DNA of 64,000 nt from Acidobacteriota bacterium (GTDB taxonomy: Bacteria; Acidobacteriota; Polarisedimenticolia; J045): NCBI GenBank assembly GCA_030949985.1, contig JAUZRX010000104.1:1-64000 (forward strand). Reading direction: 5' to 3'. Positions 9,889-18,464 of the stretch are shown here, one piece after another. Position numbers and translations under genes: made by a program. Position 1 is the first letter of the stretch, and each line of letters opens with the position of its first letter. The notes beneath the pieces are model-generated. The model did not search any database and was not told the origin of the DNA. It was given only the letters and a program-made list of their open reading frames with translations.

Positions 9889-9920
9889 CGCCGGGCCCCG
9901 TACCCTGAAAACGCCCGGCG
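9889..9920. terminator. Possible bidirectional terminator hairpin
   Basis: CGCCGGGC (9889-9896) and GCCCGGCG (9913-9920) form a perfect 8-bp stem around a 16-base loop. They lie in the gap between the convergent permease and cysNC genes, four bases after the permease stop. No strong T-run follows on either strand, so a terminator role is only plausible. Confidence 0.3.
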
Positions 9921-9973
9921 CCGCGGCGGGCCGGAAAGCCACCTCCCGGATCCGCAGCGGGAACGGGCGGCGG

Positions 9974-11896
9974 TCAGCGGCTGAGGACGCCGCGCTGACG
10001 GAGAGCGGCGACGATGGCCTCGACGCAGGCCTCCACGTCCTGCCGGTCGGTGGCCAGCACCAGGTCGGGGCCGACGGGGACCTCGTAGGGAGCGCTGACA
10101 CCGGGGAAATGGCGGATCTCGCCCCGCTCCGCCTTCTCATACAGCCCCTCGGGGGTCCGTGCGCGGCAGACCTCGACAGGCGCGGCCAGGTAGACCTCGA
10201 TGAAACGCTCACCGCCGACAATCTCCCGGGCCCGACGCCGCTCCTCCTCGTAGGGCGAGAGGAAGGCGCAGATCGAGATCAATCCCGCCTCGTTGAACAG
10301 CCGAGCCACCTCCGCGGCCCGGCGATTGTTCTCGGCCCGGTCATCGGCGGAAAAGCCCAGGTCCATGCTGAAGCTCAGGCGGGCGTTCTCGCCGTCCAGG
10401 ACCTGGCAGGCGCAGCCCTCGTCGAAGAGCCTGCGCTCGAGGGCGTAGGCGATGGTGGTCTTCCCCGAGCCGGTCAATCCCGTCAGCCAGACCGTGGCGG
10501 CGCCATGCCCCAGGCGTTGGCGGCGCTCGGCGGAACTGACCTGGCTTTCCTGTTCGCTGAGCAGTTCGCTGGGCGCCGCCGTGGTCCGCCGCGCATCGTC
10601 GACGACCAGGTCACTGGCCTCCCGGTCGAGAATCATGCCGGCCGCCACCGTGTTGTGGGTGACCTTGTCGATCACGATGAACGAGCCGGTGGTACGGTTG
10701 CGGGCGTAGGGATCGAAGGCCACCGGTCGCGCCAGTTCCACCAGCACGCGCCCGATCTCGTTCAAGCCGAGAGTGTCCGCCTCCACCCGGTGCAGGCTAT
10801 TGACGTCGATGCGGTAGCGCACCGTGTCGACCACCGCCGGGGTCAAACGCGTGGCGTGCTTGACCAGGTACTGGGCGCCGGGACGCAGGCTTTCCTCGCC
10901 CATCCAGACGAGCATCGCCTCGAAACGGCGATCCACCTGGGGAACGTTGCGCGGATGGACCAGCATGTCTCCGCGACTGATGTCGATCTCGTCTTCCAGG
11001 GTGACGGTCACCGGCAGGGGCGGAAAACCCTCTTCGAGCGCGCCATCCACCCCCAGCACCTGCCGCACACGGCTGCGGTGCCCCGAAGGCAGCACCATGA
11101 TTTCGTCCCCCGGCCGCACGATACCGGAGGCGACCGTGCCCATATAGCCCCGAAAACCCGAGTCCGGCCGGGAGACGTACTGCACCGGCAGACGCAGGTC
11201 GATCAGGTTGCGATCGGAAGCCACGTGGACGGTCTCGAGGTGTCCCAGCAGCGTCGGCCCCTGGTACCAGGGCATGGCCTCGCTGCGCTCGACCACGTTG
11301 TCCCCCACCAACGCGGAAATCGGAATGAAGGTGACGTCGTTGATCTCCAGCCGCGCGGCGAAGTCGCTGAAATCCGCGACGATCCCGTCGAAGACCGGCT
11401 CGGAGTAACCCACCAGGTCCATCTTGTTCACCGTCACCACCACGTGGGGAATCCCCAGCAGGGAAGCGATGAAGGCGTGGCGACGGGACTGGGTCAACAC
11501 CCCGTTGCGGGCATCGACCAGCACGATGGCCAGGTTCGCCGTGGAGGCGCCGGTGGCCATGTTGCGGGTGTATTGCTCATGACCCGGGGTGTCGGCGATG
11601 ATGAACTTGCGCCGGGGTGTGGAGAAATAGCGATAGGCCACATCGATGGTGATGCCCTGCTCCCGCTCCGCTTTCAGGCCATCGGTGACCAGGGCCAGAT
11701 CGAGGCTCTGCCGGGTCGAGCCGGCGCGTCCCGAGGCCCGCTCCACCGCGGCGAGCTGGTCTTCGTAGATCCCCTTCGACTCGTAGAGCAGGCGGCCGAT
11801 CAGGGTGCTCTTGCCGTCGTCGACGCTGCCGGCCGTCACCAGCCGCAGCAGATCCTTGCGCTCGTCCTGAGCCAGCAGTTCCGGCTTGCCGCCCAT
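9974..11896 (-). CDS. cysNC: Bifunctional sulfate adenylyltransferase large subunit / APS kinase
   Basis: This 640-residue fusion pairs a CysN GTPase with a CysC-like kinase, as in NodQ. The GTPase part shows [26 protein letters not shown] and NKMDL, followed by the beta-barrel domains of the EF-Tu fold. The kinase part starts near residue 468 with [10 protein letters not shown]. With CysD it makes adenosine 5'-phosphosulfate from sulfate and ATP, driven by GTP. The kinase domain differs from the free-standing CysC encoded two genes upstream: its nucleotide motif is [10 protein letters not shown] rather than [10 protein letters not shown]. The start ATG overlaps the cysD stop by one base, so translation is coupled. 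Confidence 0.93.
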   Translation of the reverse strand: MGGKPELLAQDERKDLLRLVTAGSVDDGKSTLIGRLLYESKGIYEDQLAAVERASGRAGSTRQSLDLALVTDGLKAEREQGITIDVAYRYFSTPRRKFIIADTPGHEQYTRNMATGASTANLAIVLVDARNGVLTQSRRHAFIASLLGIPHVVVTVNKMDLVGYSEPVFDGIVADFSDFAARLEINDVTFIPISALVGDNVVERSEAMPWYQGPTLLGHLETVHVASDRNLIDLRLPVQYVSRPDSGFRGYMGTVASGIVRPGDEIMVLPSGHRSRVRQVLGVDGALEEGFPPLPVTVTLEDEIDISRGDMLVHPRNVPQVDRRFEAMLVWMGEESLRPGAQYLVKHATRLTPAVVDTVRYRIDVNSLHRVEADTLGLNEIGRVLVELARPVAFDPYARNRTTGSFIVIDKVTHNTVAAGMILDREASDLVVDDARRTTAAPSELLSEQESQVSSAERRQRLGHGAATVWLTGLTGSGKTTIAYALERRLFDEGCACQVLDGENARLSFSMDLGFSADDRAENNRRAAEVARLFNEAGLISICAFLSPYEEERRRAREIVGGERFIEVYLAAPVEVCRARTPEGLYEKAERGEIRHFPGVSAPYEVPVGPDLVLATDRQDVEACVEAIVAALRQRGVLSR

Positions 11897-12801
11897 CAGA
11901 AGTAGCCTTCTTTCTTCTTCTCTTCCATCGAGCCTTCCCGGTCCTGGTCCACGGCTCGGTTCTCGCGCTCGCTCTTCCGCGCCAGCATGGTTTCCTCGAT
12001 GATCTGCTCGAGGGTGGTGGCGTCGGATTCGACGGCTCCCGTGCAGAGCTGGCAGCCGAGGGTCCGGAAACGCACCATCGCGGTCTCGACTTTTTCGCCC
12101 GGCAAGGGCTGGATCAGCTCACCGGCCAGCAGAAGCATGCCGTCGCGGCGGACCACCGGGCGGGCTTTGGCGAAGTAGAGCGGTGGAATCGGGATCTGCT
12201 CGGCGTAGATGTAATGCCAGACATCCAGCTCCGTCCAGTTGGACAGGGGGAAGACCCGGAAGGATTCGTCCTTGCCGTGGCGGGTGTTGTAGAGGTTCCA
12301 CAGCTCCGGGCGCTGATTCTTCGGATCCCACTGCTGAAACTTGTCCCGGAAGGAAAGCACCCGCTCCTTGGCCCGGGACTTTTCCTCGTCCCGCCGCGCC
12401 CCGCCGAAGGCGGCGTCATAGCCGCCCTCCTGGAGCGCCCGGACCAGGGCCTGGGTCTTGAGCAGGTCGGCGCAGAGCGTGCAATCCCATTTCTCCGGCG
12501 GCCCGATCCGGGCCAGCGCCTCGTGGTTGGTCTTGACGATCAGCCTGGCGCCGATCTCACGGCAGAAGCGGTCGCGAAACTCGATCATCTCGCGGAACTT
12601 GAAGGTCGTGTCGATATGGAGCAGCGGAAAGGGGATCGGCCCCGGCGCGAAGGCCTTCTGGGCCAGCCGCACCAGCACCGACGAGTCCTTACCCACCGAG
12701 TAGAGCATCACCGGGTTCTCGCACTCGGCGACCACCTCGCGCATGATGTGAATGCTCTCGGCCTCGAGCTGCCGGAGATGAGAGAGATTGTAGGAAGTCA
12801 C
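11896..12801 (-). CDS. cysD: Sulfate adenylyltransferase small subunit
   Basis: CysD is the catalytic PP-loop ATP pyrophosphatase of heterodimeric ATP sulfurylase. The 301-residue protein has the family length, the PP-loop [10 protein letters not shown] and the downstream [15 protein letters not shown] segment. It also has the conserved [15 protein letters not shown] motif near the C-terminus. The start is a GTG at 12801 that overlaps the cysC stop as GTGA, and the stop overlaps the cysNC start. The order cysC-cysD-cysNC is therefore a tightly coupled minus-strand operon. The C-terminal tail is charged (KKKEG). Confidence 0.95.
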   Translation of the reverse strand: MTSYNLSHLRQLEAESIHIMREVVAECENPVMLYSVGKDSSVLVRLAQKAFAPGPIPFPLLHIDTTFKFREMIEFRDRFCREIGARLIVKTNHEALARIGPPEKWDCTLCADLLKTQALVRALQEGGYDAAFGGARRDEEKSRAKERVLSFRDKFQQWDPKNQRPELWNLYNTRHGKDESFRVFPLSNWTELDVWHYIYAEQIPIPPLYFAKARPVVRRDGMLLLAGELIQPLPGEKVETAMVRFRTLGCQLCTGAVESDATTLEQIIEETMLARKSERENRAVDQDREGSMEEKKKEGYF

Positions 12802-13433
12802 CGTACCTCCTCGCCGGCCGGTGGCGCCTCGAGCAGGCCGCGGCGGCTCAACTCACGAACGATCTCCCGCGCCCCCTGCTCGACACTCTGCTCGGCGCTG
12901 TGCAGGACCAGGTCGGGAGATTCCGGCGCCTCGTAGGGCGCGTCGATACCCGTGAAACCGGCGATTTCCCCCGCCCGGGCCCGCCGGTAGAGCCCCTTGG
13001 GGTCCCGCTCTTCGCAGGTGGCCAGGTCCGCATCGACGAAGACCTCCAGAAAACGCCCCGCCCCCGCCGCCTGGCGGGCCCGCCGTCGATCCCGGGCATA
13101 GGGCGAGATGAGGGAGACCAGGGCGATCAGCCCCGCGTCGGCAAAGAGCGCGGCGACTTCTCCGACCCGGCGGATGTTCTCTTGGCGATCTTTCGGCTCG
13201 AAACCCAGGTCGCCATTGAGTCCGTGACGCAGGTTGTCGCCATCGAGCACGTAGGCCGCGTGGCCCGCCTCGATCAGCATCTTCTCGGTGGCCCGGGCGA
13301 TGGTGCTCTTCCCCGAACCCGACAGCCCGGTCAGCCAGACCACGCAGCCCTTCTGGCCGAGCAGGCGCCGGCGGGCCCCCGGCTCGATGGCCTCGGGATG
13401 CCAGGTCAGGTTGCGGGATTCGGGCTCGTTCAC
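12798..13433 (-). CDS. cysC: Adenylyl-sulfate kinase
   Basis: This stand-alone APS kinase phosphorylates APS to PAPS. It has the P-loop GLSGSGKST, the canonical [10 protein letters not shown] motif, DLGF, the ENIRR arginine motif and the lid-region [19 protein letters not shown]. The length is about 211 residues, normal for CysC. I chose GTG 13433 because GGAG sits six bases upstream; the in-frame ATG at 13445 is the alternative. The frame is open another 380 bases upstream, but that part overlaps the divergent galT-like gene and has no family similarity. It is the first gene of the cysC-cysD-cysNC operon and duplicates the function of the fused kinase domain. Confidence 0.92.
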   Translation of the reverse strand: MNEPESRNLTWHPEAIEPGARRRLLGQKGCVVWLTGLSGSGKSTIARATEKMLIEAGHAAYVLDGDNLRHGLNGDLGFEPKDRQENIRRVGEVAALFADAGLIALVSLISPYARDRRRARQAAGAGRFLEVFVDADLATCEERDPKGLYRRARAGEIAGFTGIDAPYEAPESPDLVLHSAEQSVEQGAREIVRELSRRGLLEAPPAGEEVR

Positions 13434-13554
13434 CGGCGGCTCCATTCGGGGGGGAACGATAGCCGCTGGCACGAGGGGCGGCAATCCCCGCATCCCCCTC
13501 CGGAGCGGCGGAAAGGGGGAGACCGGCCGCTCGATCGGGGCTATGCTTCGGCCC

Positions 13555-14601
13555 ATGAGCGAACTGAGACACGATCCGATCAACCGGCGCTGGGTCGCCG
13601 TGGCCCTCGAGCGTTCCCGGAGGCCGGGTGACTTCGATTTCGCGCCCCCGGTGCCCGAGACGGACGAGCCGCCCTGCGACTTCTGCCCCGGCCACGAATC
13701 GTCCACCCCCCCCGAGCTGCATGCCCTGCGGGACAGCGGCGAGCCCAATGGCCCCGGCTGGATGGTCCGCGTGGTTCCGAACCGGACGCCGGTCCTCGCC
13801 ATCGAGGGAGACCTCGATCGCAAGGCCGTGGGCCTCTACGACCGCATGCGGGGCGTGGGAGCCCACGAAATCGTGATCGAAACCCCGGACCACCGGCTGC
13901 GGCCGGCGGAAACGCCGCGCCTGCAGCTCGCCGCCGCCCTCGCCGCCAGCCGTCTTCGCATGGCCGACCTGATGAACGACGGCCGCTTCAAATACGCGCT
14001 GCTCTTCCGCAACTACGGTGTCGCCGCGGGAGCCACGGTCCATCACCCCAACCAGCAGATCGTGGCCACGCCGGTCACGCCCCTGCGGGTCAGTCGCCAG
14101 CTCAGCTCGGCCCGCAGCTACTACCACATCAAAGAGCGCTGCCTGTTCTGCGACATCATCGACCAGGAGCTGGCCGACGGCGCGCGGTTGGTGCAAGTGG
14201 ACGAGGCTTTCGTCACTTTCGCACCCTACGCCTCCCGTTTTCCCTACGAACTACACGTCTATCCCCGCCGGCACCAGTACCAGTTCGTCCATGCCGACGA
14301 GGCGACCCTCGAGGCCCTCTCGGCCCACCTCCAGCAGGTCTTCCGACGCCTCGACGTGGTGCTCGGCAATCCGCCGCTGAACTGGATGCTGATCAACGCA
14401 CCCAACACCCGGGCGGCGGCTCCCCGGGCGGGATTCTGGGTGACCCTGGCGCACGACTTCCACTGGCACCTGGAGATCCTGCCCCGGCTGACCCCCCTGG
14501 CGGGATTCGAATGGGGTACGGGGCTCTACATCAACCCCACCGCACCGGAAGACGCCGCCGCCTTCCTGCGCGACGCGCTGGATCGCGATCACTCCGCCTG
14601 A
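13555..14601 (+). CDS. galT: GalT-like galactose-1-phosphate uridylyltransferase family protein
   Basis: This 348-residue protein has the HIT-superfamily GalT layout. The N-terminal half has the zinc-type pair CDFC (CDFCPGHE) and ETPDH. A second cysteine pair, CLFCDII, opens the C-terminal half, which also has the conserved HDFHWHLEILPR strand. The normal reaction moves UMP between UDP-glucose and galactose-1-phosphate through a covalent histidine in an HPH-Q or HSH-Q motif. Here that motif reads HHPNQQ, so the residue at the position of the nucleophile is Asn166. The protein may therefore be a different nucleotidyl enzyme or catalytically changed. GTG or ATG upstream starts are possible (ATG 13543); ATG 13555 begins the conserved region. 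Confidence 0.85.
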   Translation: MSELRHDPINRRWVAVALERSRRPGDFDFAPPVPETDEPPCDFCPGHESSTPPELHALRDSGEPNGPGWMVRVVPNRTPVLAIEGDLDRKAVGLYDRMRGVGAHEIVIETPDHRLRPAETPRLQLAAALAASRLRMADLMNDGRFKYALLFRNYGVAAGATVHHPNQQIVATPVTPLRVSRQLSSARSYYHIKERCLFCDIIDQELADGARLVQVDEAFVTFAPYASRFPYELHVYPRRHQYQFVHADEATLEALSAHLQQVFRRLDVVLGNPPLNWMLINAPNTRAAAPRAGFWVTLAHDFHWHLEILPRLTPLAGFEWGTGLYINPTAPEDAAAFLRDALDRDHSA

Positions 14602-14625
14602 CGCCGCAGAACCGTACCGGTCCTC

Positions 14626-15801
14626 TCAGGCCCCGGCGCGCAGGGCCTTCCCGAAGCCGGGGAGGGAGCGCTCGATGGTTTCCCGGGGCACCGTGAGGGC
14701 CAGGCGCATGTGTCCGCCTCTCCCGAAGCCGGAGCCGGGAACGGCCAGGATCCCCTCCTCCTGGAGGCGCCGCACGAAAGCCACGTCGTCGGGATCGGGA
14801 GTCCGCGGAAAGAGGTAGAAGGCCCCGGAGGGTCGCACACAGTGGTAGCCCATCCGGGTCAGCCCCTCCCACAGGAGGTCCCGTTTTTCCTGGTAGGGAC
14901 CGATCTCCACCGTGTCGTCGAGACCCACTTCCCCCACCACTCGCTGCCAAAGGGCCGGGGCGTTGACGAACCCCAGGGTCCGCTGGGTAAAGCAGCAGGC
15001 GTCGAAGAGCTGACGGGCAGCGGGGATGCGCGGGGAAATCGCCAGGTAGCCGATGCGCTCACCGGGAATCGCCAGCGCCTTGGACCAGGACGTGGCGATC
15101 ACGCAGCGCTCGATGCAGGCCGGCACCTCCGGCGCCTCGAGTCCGTCGAAGGTCAGCGCCTTGTAGGGCTCGTCGCTGATCACCACCACGTCGGGAGCGC
15201 GGCGGCGAAGCATGGCGTCGAGGGCCGCAAGGCTCTCGGCGCTGTAGATCACACCGGTGGGATTGTTCGGGGAATTGAGCAGGATGGCCTTGGTGCGCGC
15301 CGTGAGGGCGGCCTCGATGGCCGGAATGTCGAGCTGGAAATCCTCGTCGGTTTCCACCAGCACCACCCGCCCCCCGTGGTTGGCCACGTAAAAACCATAT
15401 TCGACGAAGTAGGGAGCGAGCAGAATCACCTCGTCCCCAGGGTCGAGCAGGGCCTTGAGCACCGTATTGAGCGCTCCTCCCGCACCGACGGTCATCAGCA
15501 CGTGGTGCTCGTCGTAGTCGAGACCGGTCTTCCGGCTGAGCTGTTCGGCCAGCCTCGCGCGCACAGCTGGGAATCCCGCGTTGGGCATGTAGGCGTGCTG
15601 CCCGGGCGCGGCACCGTCGAGCACCCGGCCCAGGGCCCGCTGGACCACCGGGGGCGGCTCCACCTCGGGATTGCCCAGGGTGAAGTCGAAGACCTTGTCG
15701 GCGCCAAGCTCTTTTTTCAGCCGCGCGCCTTCTTCGAACATCCGGCGGATCCACGACGCCCGTTCCAGCCGGGTGGTCACAGCCCGGGATACACAAGACA
15801 T
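14626..15801 (-). CDS. PLP-dependent class I/II aminotransferase
   Basis: This 391-residue fold-type I aminotransferase has the usual landmarks: GAGGALN for the cofactor phosphate, NSPNNPTGVIY, the SDEPYK aspartate/tyrosine pair, and the Schiff-base lysine in SWSKALAIPGERIGY. The C-terminus has the substrate arginine in the GHMRLAL strand. It resembles the aspartate-type AspC-like enzymes of Clostridia and Acidobacteriota annotated only as 'pyridoxal phosphate-dependent aminotransferase'. The amino donor cannot be named from sequence. An ATG start with GGAG eight bases upstream supports the 5' end. It lies 66 bases downstream of the Fur-family gene on the same strand and may share its transcript. 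Confidence 0.9.
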   Translation of the reverse strand: MSCVSRAVTTRLERASWIRRMFEEGARLKKELGADKVFDFTLGNPEVEPPPVVQRALGRVLDGAAPGQHAYMPNAGFPAVRARLAEQLSRKTGLDYDEHHVLMTVGAGGALNTVLKALLDPGDEVILLAPYFVEYGFYVANHGGRVVLVETDEDFQLDIPAIEAALTARTKAILLNSPNNPTGVIYSAESLAALDAMLRRRAPDVVVISDEPYKALTFDGLEAPEVPACIERCVIATSWSKALAIPGERIGYLAISPRIPAARQLFDACCFTQRTLGFVNAPALWQRVVGEVGLDDTVEIGPYQEKRDLLWEGLTRMGYHCVRPSGAFYLFPRTPDPDDVAFVRRLQEEGILAVPGSGFGRGGHMRLALTVPRETIERSLPGFGKALRAGA

Positions 15802-15867
15802 GTTTCTTTCTCCGTTTCCGTGACGTCCTCGTCGGTATGCGATCGACTTTTTCCAGGATGGAAACGC

Positions 15868-16341
15868 TCAGGCCTCTTCCGCGCTCTGCCGGCGGCTGCA
15901 CTCGGGGCACAGCCCCCCGGCCTCGAGCCGGTAGAAAGCGATGGCATAACCGGTGGCCTCCCGGAGCCGATCGACGCAGCGCTCCATGATGGCCCCTCCC
16001 GGCTCGAGCACGGCGCCGCAAGCCGTGCAGATCACGTGGGCGTGCTGACCGCCGGAGCGAATCTCGTAGAAGTGCCGATCGCCCCGCATGTGCAGCAGGT
16101 CGAGCTCGTCCACCAGGCCCAGCTCCTTGAGCAGTCCAAGGGTCCGGTAGACCGTCGCCCGGTGCACGCTGGGGTCCAGCCGACGCGCCCGAACGGTGAT
16201 TTCTTCCACGTCCAGGTGGTCCTCGGCCGTCTCCAGCACGCGAGCGATGGCCCGCCTGGGGGAGGTCACACGCACGCCATGGGCCCTCATGCGGTCGACC
16301 AGAATCGACCCTCCGGATGACGACGGCTGGCGCTGGCTCAT
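15868..16341 (-). CDS. Fur-family transcriptional regulator
   Basis: This 157-residue metal-sensing repressor has a winged-helix domain with the recognition helix SVHRATVYRTLGLLKELGLV. The dimerisation domain has a structural zinc site made of CTAC and CPEC cysteine pairs and the metal-site HFYEIRSGGQHAHVICTACG stretch. Whether it senses iron, zinc or peroxide (Fur, Zur or PerR) cannot be decided. I chose the ATG at 16341, because the GAGGAG site lies seven bases upstream of it and abuts the ATG at 16347. Its upstream region is shared with the divergent gmhA operon, so it may control that operon as well as the downstream aminotransferase. Confidence 0.9.
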   Translation of the reverse strand: MSQRQPSSSGGSILVDRMRAHGVRVTSPRRAIARVLETAEDHLDVEEITVRARRLDPSVHRATVYRTLGLLKELGLVDELDLLHMRGDRHFYEIRSGGQHAHVICTACGAVLEPGGAIMERCVDRLREATGYAIAFYRLEAGGLCPECSRRQSAEEA

Positions 16342-16434
16342 CACCATTCTCCTCGCGCGGCAGGCGCCGGCGGCAGGCCTCCATTCTATACCAGCGGACC
16401 CGGCGGCGGGCGCCCGCCCCGAGGAGGGGCGATA

Positions 16435-17040
16435 ATGGACTCGACCCTCCGGGAGCCCGCCATGAACCGTAGCCAGATCCTCAAGATCGCCGAAGAACAT
16501 TCCTTTCTCGTCAACCGCTTCTTCGACCGCTGCGCCGAGGACGTCAGCCGCGTCGCCACGCGCATCGTCCGCTGCGTTCAGCAAGGCGGGAAGATCCTGC
16601 TCTTCGGTAACGGCGGCTCGGCCGCCGACGCCCAGCACATCGCCGCCGAGCTGACCGGCCGCTTCGAGAAAGATCGCCCCGCCGTGGCCGCCATCGCCTT
16701 GACCTGCGATACCTCGGCCCTGACGGCGATCGCCAACGACACCGGCTTCGAGCAGATCTTCTCGCGCCAGATCGAAGCCCTCGGCCGCAAGGGCGACCTG
16801 GCCATCGCCATCAGCACCTCCGGCCAGTCGCCCAACGTGATCCAGGGCGTCCGCACCGCCCGCGAACACGACATCGAGACCATCGGCTTGCTCGGCCGTG
16901 AAGGCGGCGAGCTGCGCGCGATGGTGGATCACGCCATCGTCGTCGGCGCCCAGAAGACCTCCCGCATCCAGGAAATCCACATCCTGCTCGGGCATATCCT
17001 CTGCGAGGCCGTGGAGACCGAGCTCTTTCAGCCCCGGTGA
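16435..17040 (+). CDS. gmhA: Phosphoheptose isomerase (SIS domain)
   Basis: The enzyme converts sedoheptulose 7-phosphate to D-glycero-heptose 7-phosphate, the first step of LPS core heptose synthesis. The 201-residue product has the SIS-domain sugar-phosphate motifs FGNGGSAADAQH, ELTGRF and ISTSGQSPN, and the catalytic-region segment QEIHILLGHILCE. Two starts are possible: ATG 16435 has a strong GAGGAGG, and ATG 16462 has GGGAG and gives the exact usual length of 192. It is the first gene of an overlapping operon, because the stop is embedded in GTGA, the start of the nuclease gene. This is an unusual partner for a heptose isomerase. Confidence 0.93.
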   Translation: MDSTLREPAMNRSQILKIAEEHSFLVNRFFDRCAEDVSRVATRIVRCVQQGGKILLFGNGGSAADAQHIAAELTGRFEKDRPAVAAIALTCDTSALTAIANDTGFEQIFSRQIEALGRKGDLAIAISTSGQSPNVIQGVRTAREHDIETIGLLGREGGELRAMVDHAIVVGAQKTSRIQEIHILLGHILCEAVETELFQPR

Positions 17041-18464
17041 GTTCGCCCCCGGGACGCATCCGCGCCACCGATCTCCACGATCTGGCCCTCTGCCCCCATC
17101 GCGTTCATCTCGAGCGCCGCCTGGGCCCCGATCAGCGGGATCCCCCCAGCGCTGCCCGGCAGCGGTTGATGCGCCGCGGCCTCGACTTCGAACGGCAGGT
17201 GGCAGAGACGCTGGGCTGGCCCCAACCGGTCTACCCCCCGGGAGACTTCGAGGCCGGAGCCCGGGCCACCCTGGAACTGATGCGGGCCCGGGTTCCCGGC
17301 ATCTACCAGGGCGTTGTCCAGGACGGGCGACGGCTGGCGGTCCCCGACCTGCTGGAGCGGACCCCGGGCGCATCGGAGCTCGGTGACCACCACTATCGAC
17401 CGGGCGACATCAAGGCCGGCCTCGTACCCCAGGCCCACCAGGCGCTGCAGGTCGGCTTCAGCGCGCTGCTGCTGGAGGCGGCCCAGGGCCGCCTGCCGGA
17501 GACCGGCTTTCTCGTGATGGGAGACTCCCGCCGGGTGGAGTTGCCTCTCGATCGGCTGCTCCCCGCCACGCGAGAGGTGCTCAGCCGCGTCCAGCGCATC
17601 ATCGATGGCCGGGAAACCACCTCTCCCTTCCTCTGTCCGGCCTGCGGGACCTGCCCGTGGCGGGGCCGTTGCCTGCCGGATTTGGTGGAGCGGGCCGACC
17701 TTTCCCTGGTGGATGGCATGACTCCCACCCGGCGGCGTCTGCTCGAGGCTCGCGGGGTGCGGAGCCTCGACGCGCTCGCCCGCCTCGAGCCGGGGACCGG
17801 GGACCCGCGGCGGCCGCCTCTCGATCTCGAACGACTCGTCCCCCAGGCGCGCGCCCTGTGCGAGGGCCGGGTGGAGCTGTCGCGCCCCCTCGAGCTTCCC
17901 GAAGTGGAGGGCGGACTGTTGCTGGAGGCGGAACGCGACCCCCTGCAGGCGGGCGCGGTGCTGACCCTGGCCTGGCGCTCCCTTGACGCCGCGCCGGCCA
18001 GCGGCACGGTCCGGCTGTTGACCTCGCCGGACGAGTGCCGGGCCGCTGCCGGGGCCCTCGAGCAGGCCGCCCGGAACAACGGGGGCCGGCTTTTCCACTT
18101 CGGCGGCGCCGCGCCGGCGGCCCTCGCGCGCCTCGGGGACGAGGCAGGCCTCGAACCCGCGGCCCTCGAGGCCCTCTCCCGCCGCTTGTGGGACCTGCGT
18201 TCCACGCTCCGCCGGGGCGCCGCCTGGCTGCCTGTCTGGCGTTACCGGCGTGAACAGGTGGCTGCCGCCCTCCGCGGACGGCCCCTGCCCTGGCCGGGGG
18301 AAGGCTCCGATACCTTCCTCCTCGCGGAGACGCTGCGGGAGGGCGAGGACCCCGCCCTGCGGGAAGCCATCGAGGCCCGCTGCCGAAGCGACCTGGACCA
18401 ACTCGCCGCCATACTCGGGTGGATCCTCGCCCAACCCCATCGCCCTCCCCGGCGGCCCCGATGA
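17037..18464 (+). CDS. TM0106-family RecB-like nuclease
   Basis: This 475-residue protein starts with IRATDLHDLALCPHRVHLERR, the cysteine-containing opening of RecB/Cas4-like nucleases. A PD-(D/E)XK core follows, in which VPDLL and YRPGDIKAGLV supply the acidic and lysine residues. Next comes a cysteine cluster, CPACGTCPWRGRC, likely to bind an iron-sulfur cluster with the N-terminal Cys. After that is a helix-hairpin-helix-like stretch (LLEARGVRSLDALARL). The C-terminal third is weakly conserved and could be the RNase H-like domain usual in this family, although its acidic residues are not obvious. It overlaps gmhA (GTGA) and the downstream helicase (ATGA), so nuclease and helicase are probably made in fixed ratio and work together. 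Confidence 0.82.
   Translation: MSSPPGRIRATDLHDLALCPHRVHLERRLGPDQRDPPSAARQRLMRRGLDFERQVAETLGWPQPVYPPGDFEAGARATLELMRARVPGIYQGVVQDGRRLAVPDLLERTPGASELGDHHYRPGDIKAGLVPQAHQALQVGFSALLLEAAQGRLPETGFLVMGDSRRVELPLDRLLPATREVLSRVQRIIDGRETTSPFLCPACGTCPWRGRCLPDLVERADLSLVDGMTPTRRRLLEARGVRSLDALARLEPGTGDPRRPPLDLERLVPQARALCEGRVELSRPLELPEVEGGLLLEAERDPLQAGAVLTLAWRSLDAAPASGTVRLLTSPDECRAAAGALEQAARNNGGRLFHFGGAAPAALARLGDEAGLEPAALEALSRRLWDLRSTLRRGAAWLPVWRYRREQVAAALRGRPLPWPGEGSDTFLLAETLREGEDPALREAIEARCRSDLDQLAAILGWILAQPHRPPRRPR

Noticed and set aside
13434-13823. Upstream extension of the cysC frame
   Set aside because: The extra residues match nothing and overlap the divergent galT-like gene; GTG 13433 with GGAG is the better start.
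16382-16390. TATAGAAT-like -10 element between fur and gmhA
   Set aside because: No matching -35 at proper distance on either strand could be read; too weak for a promoter call.
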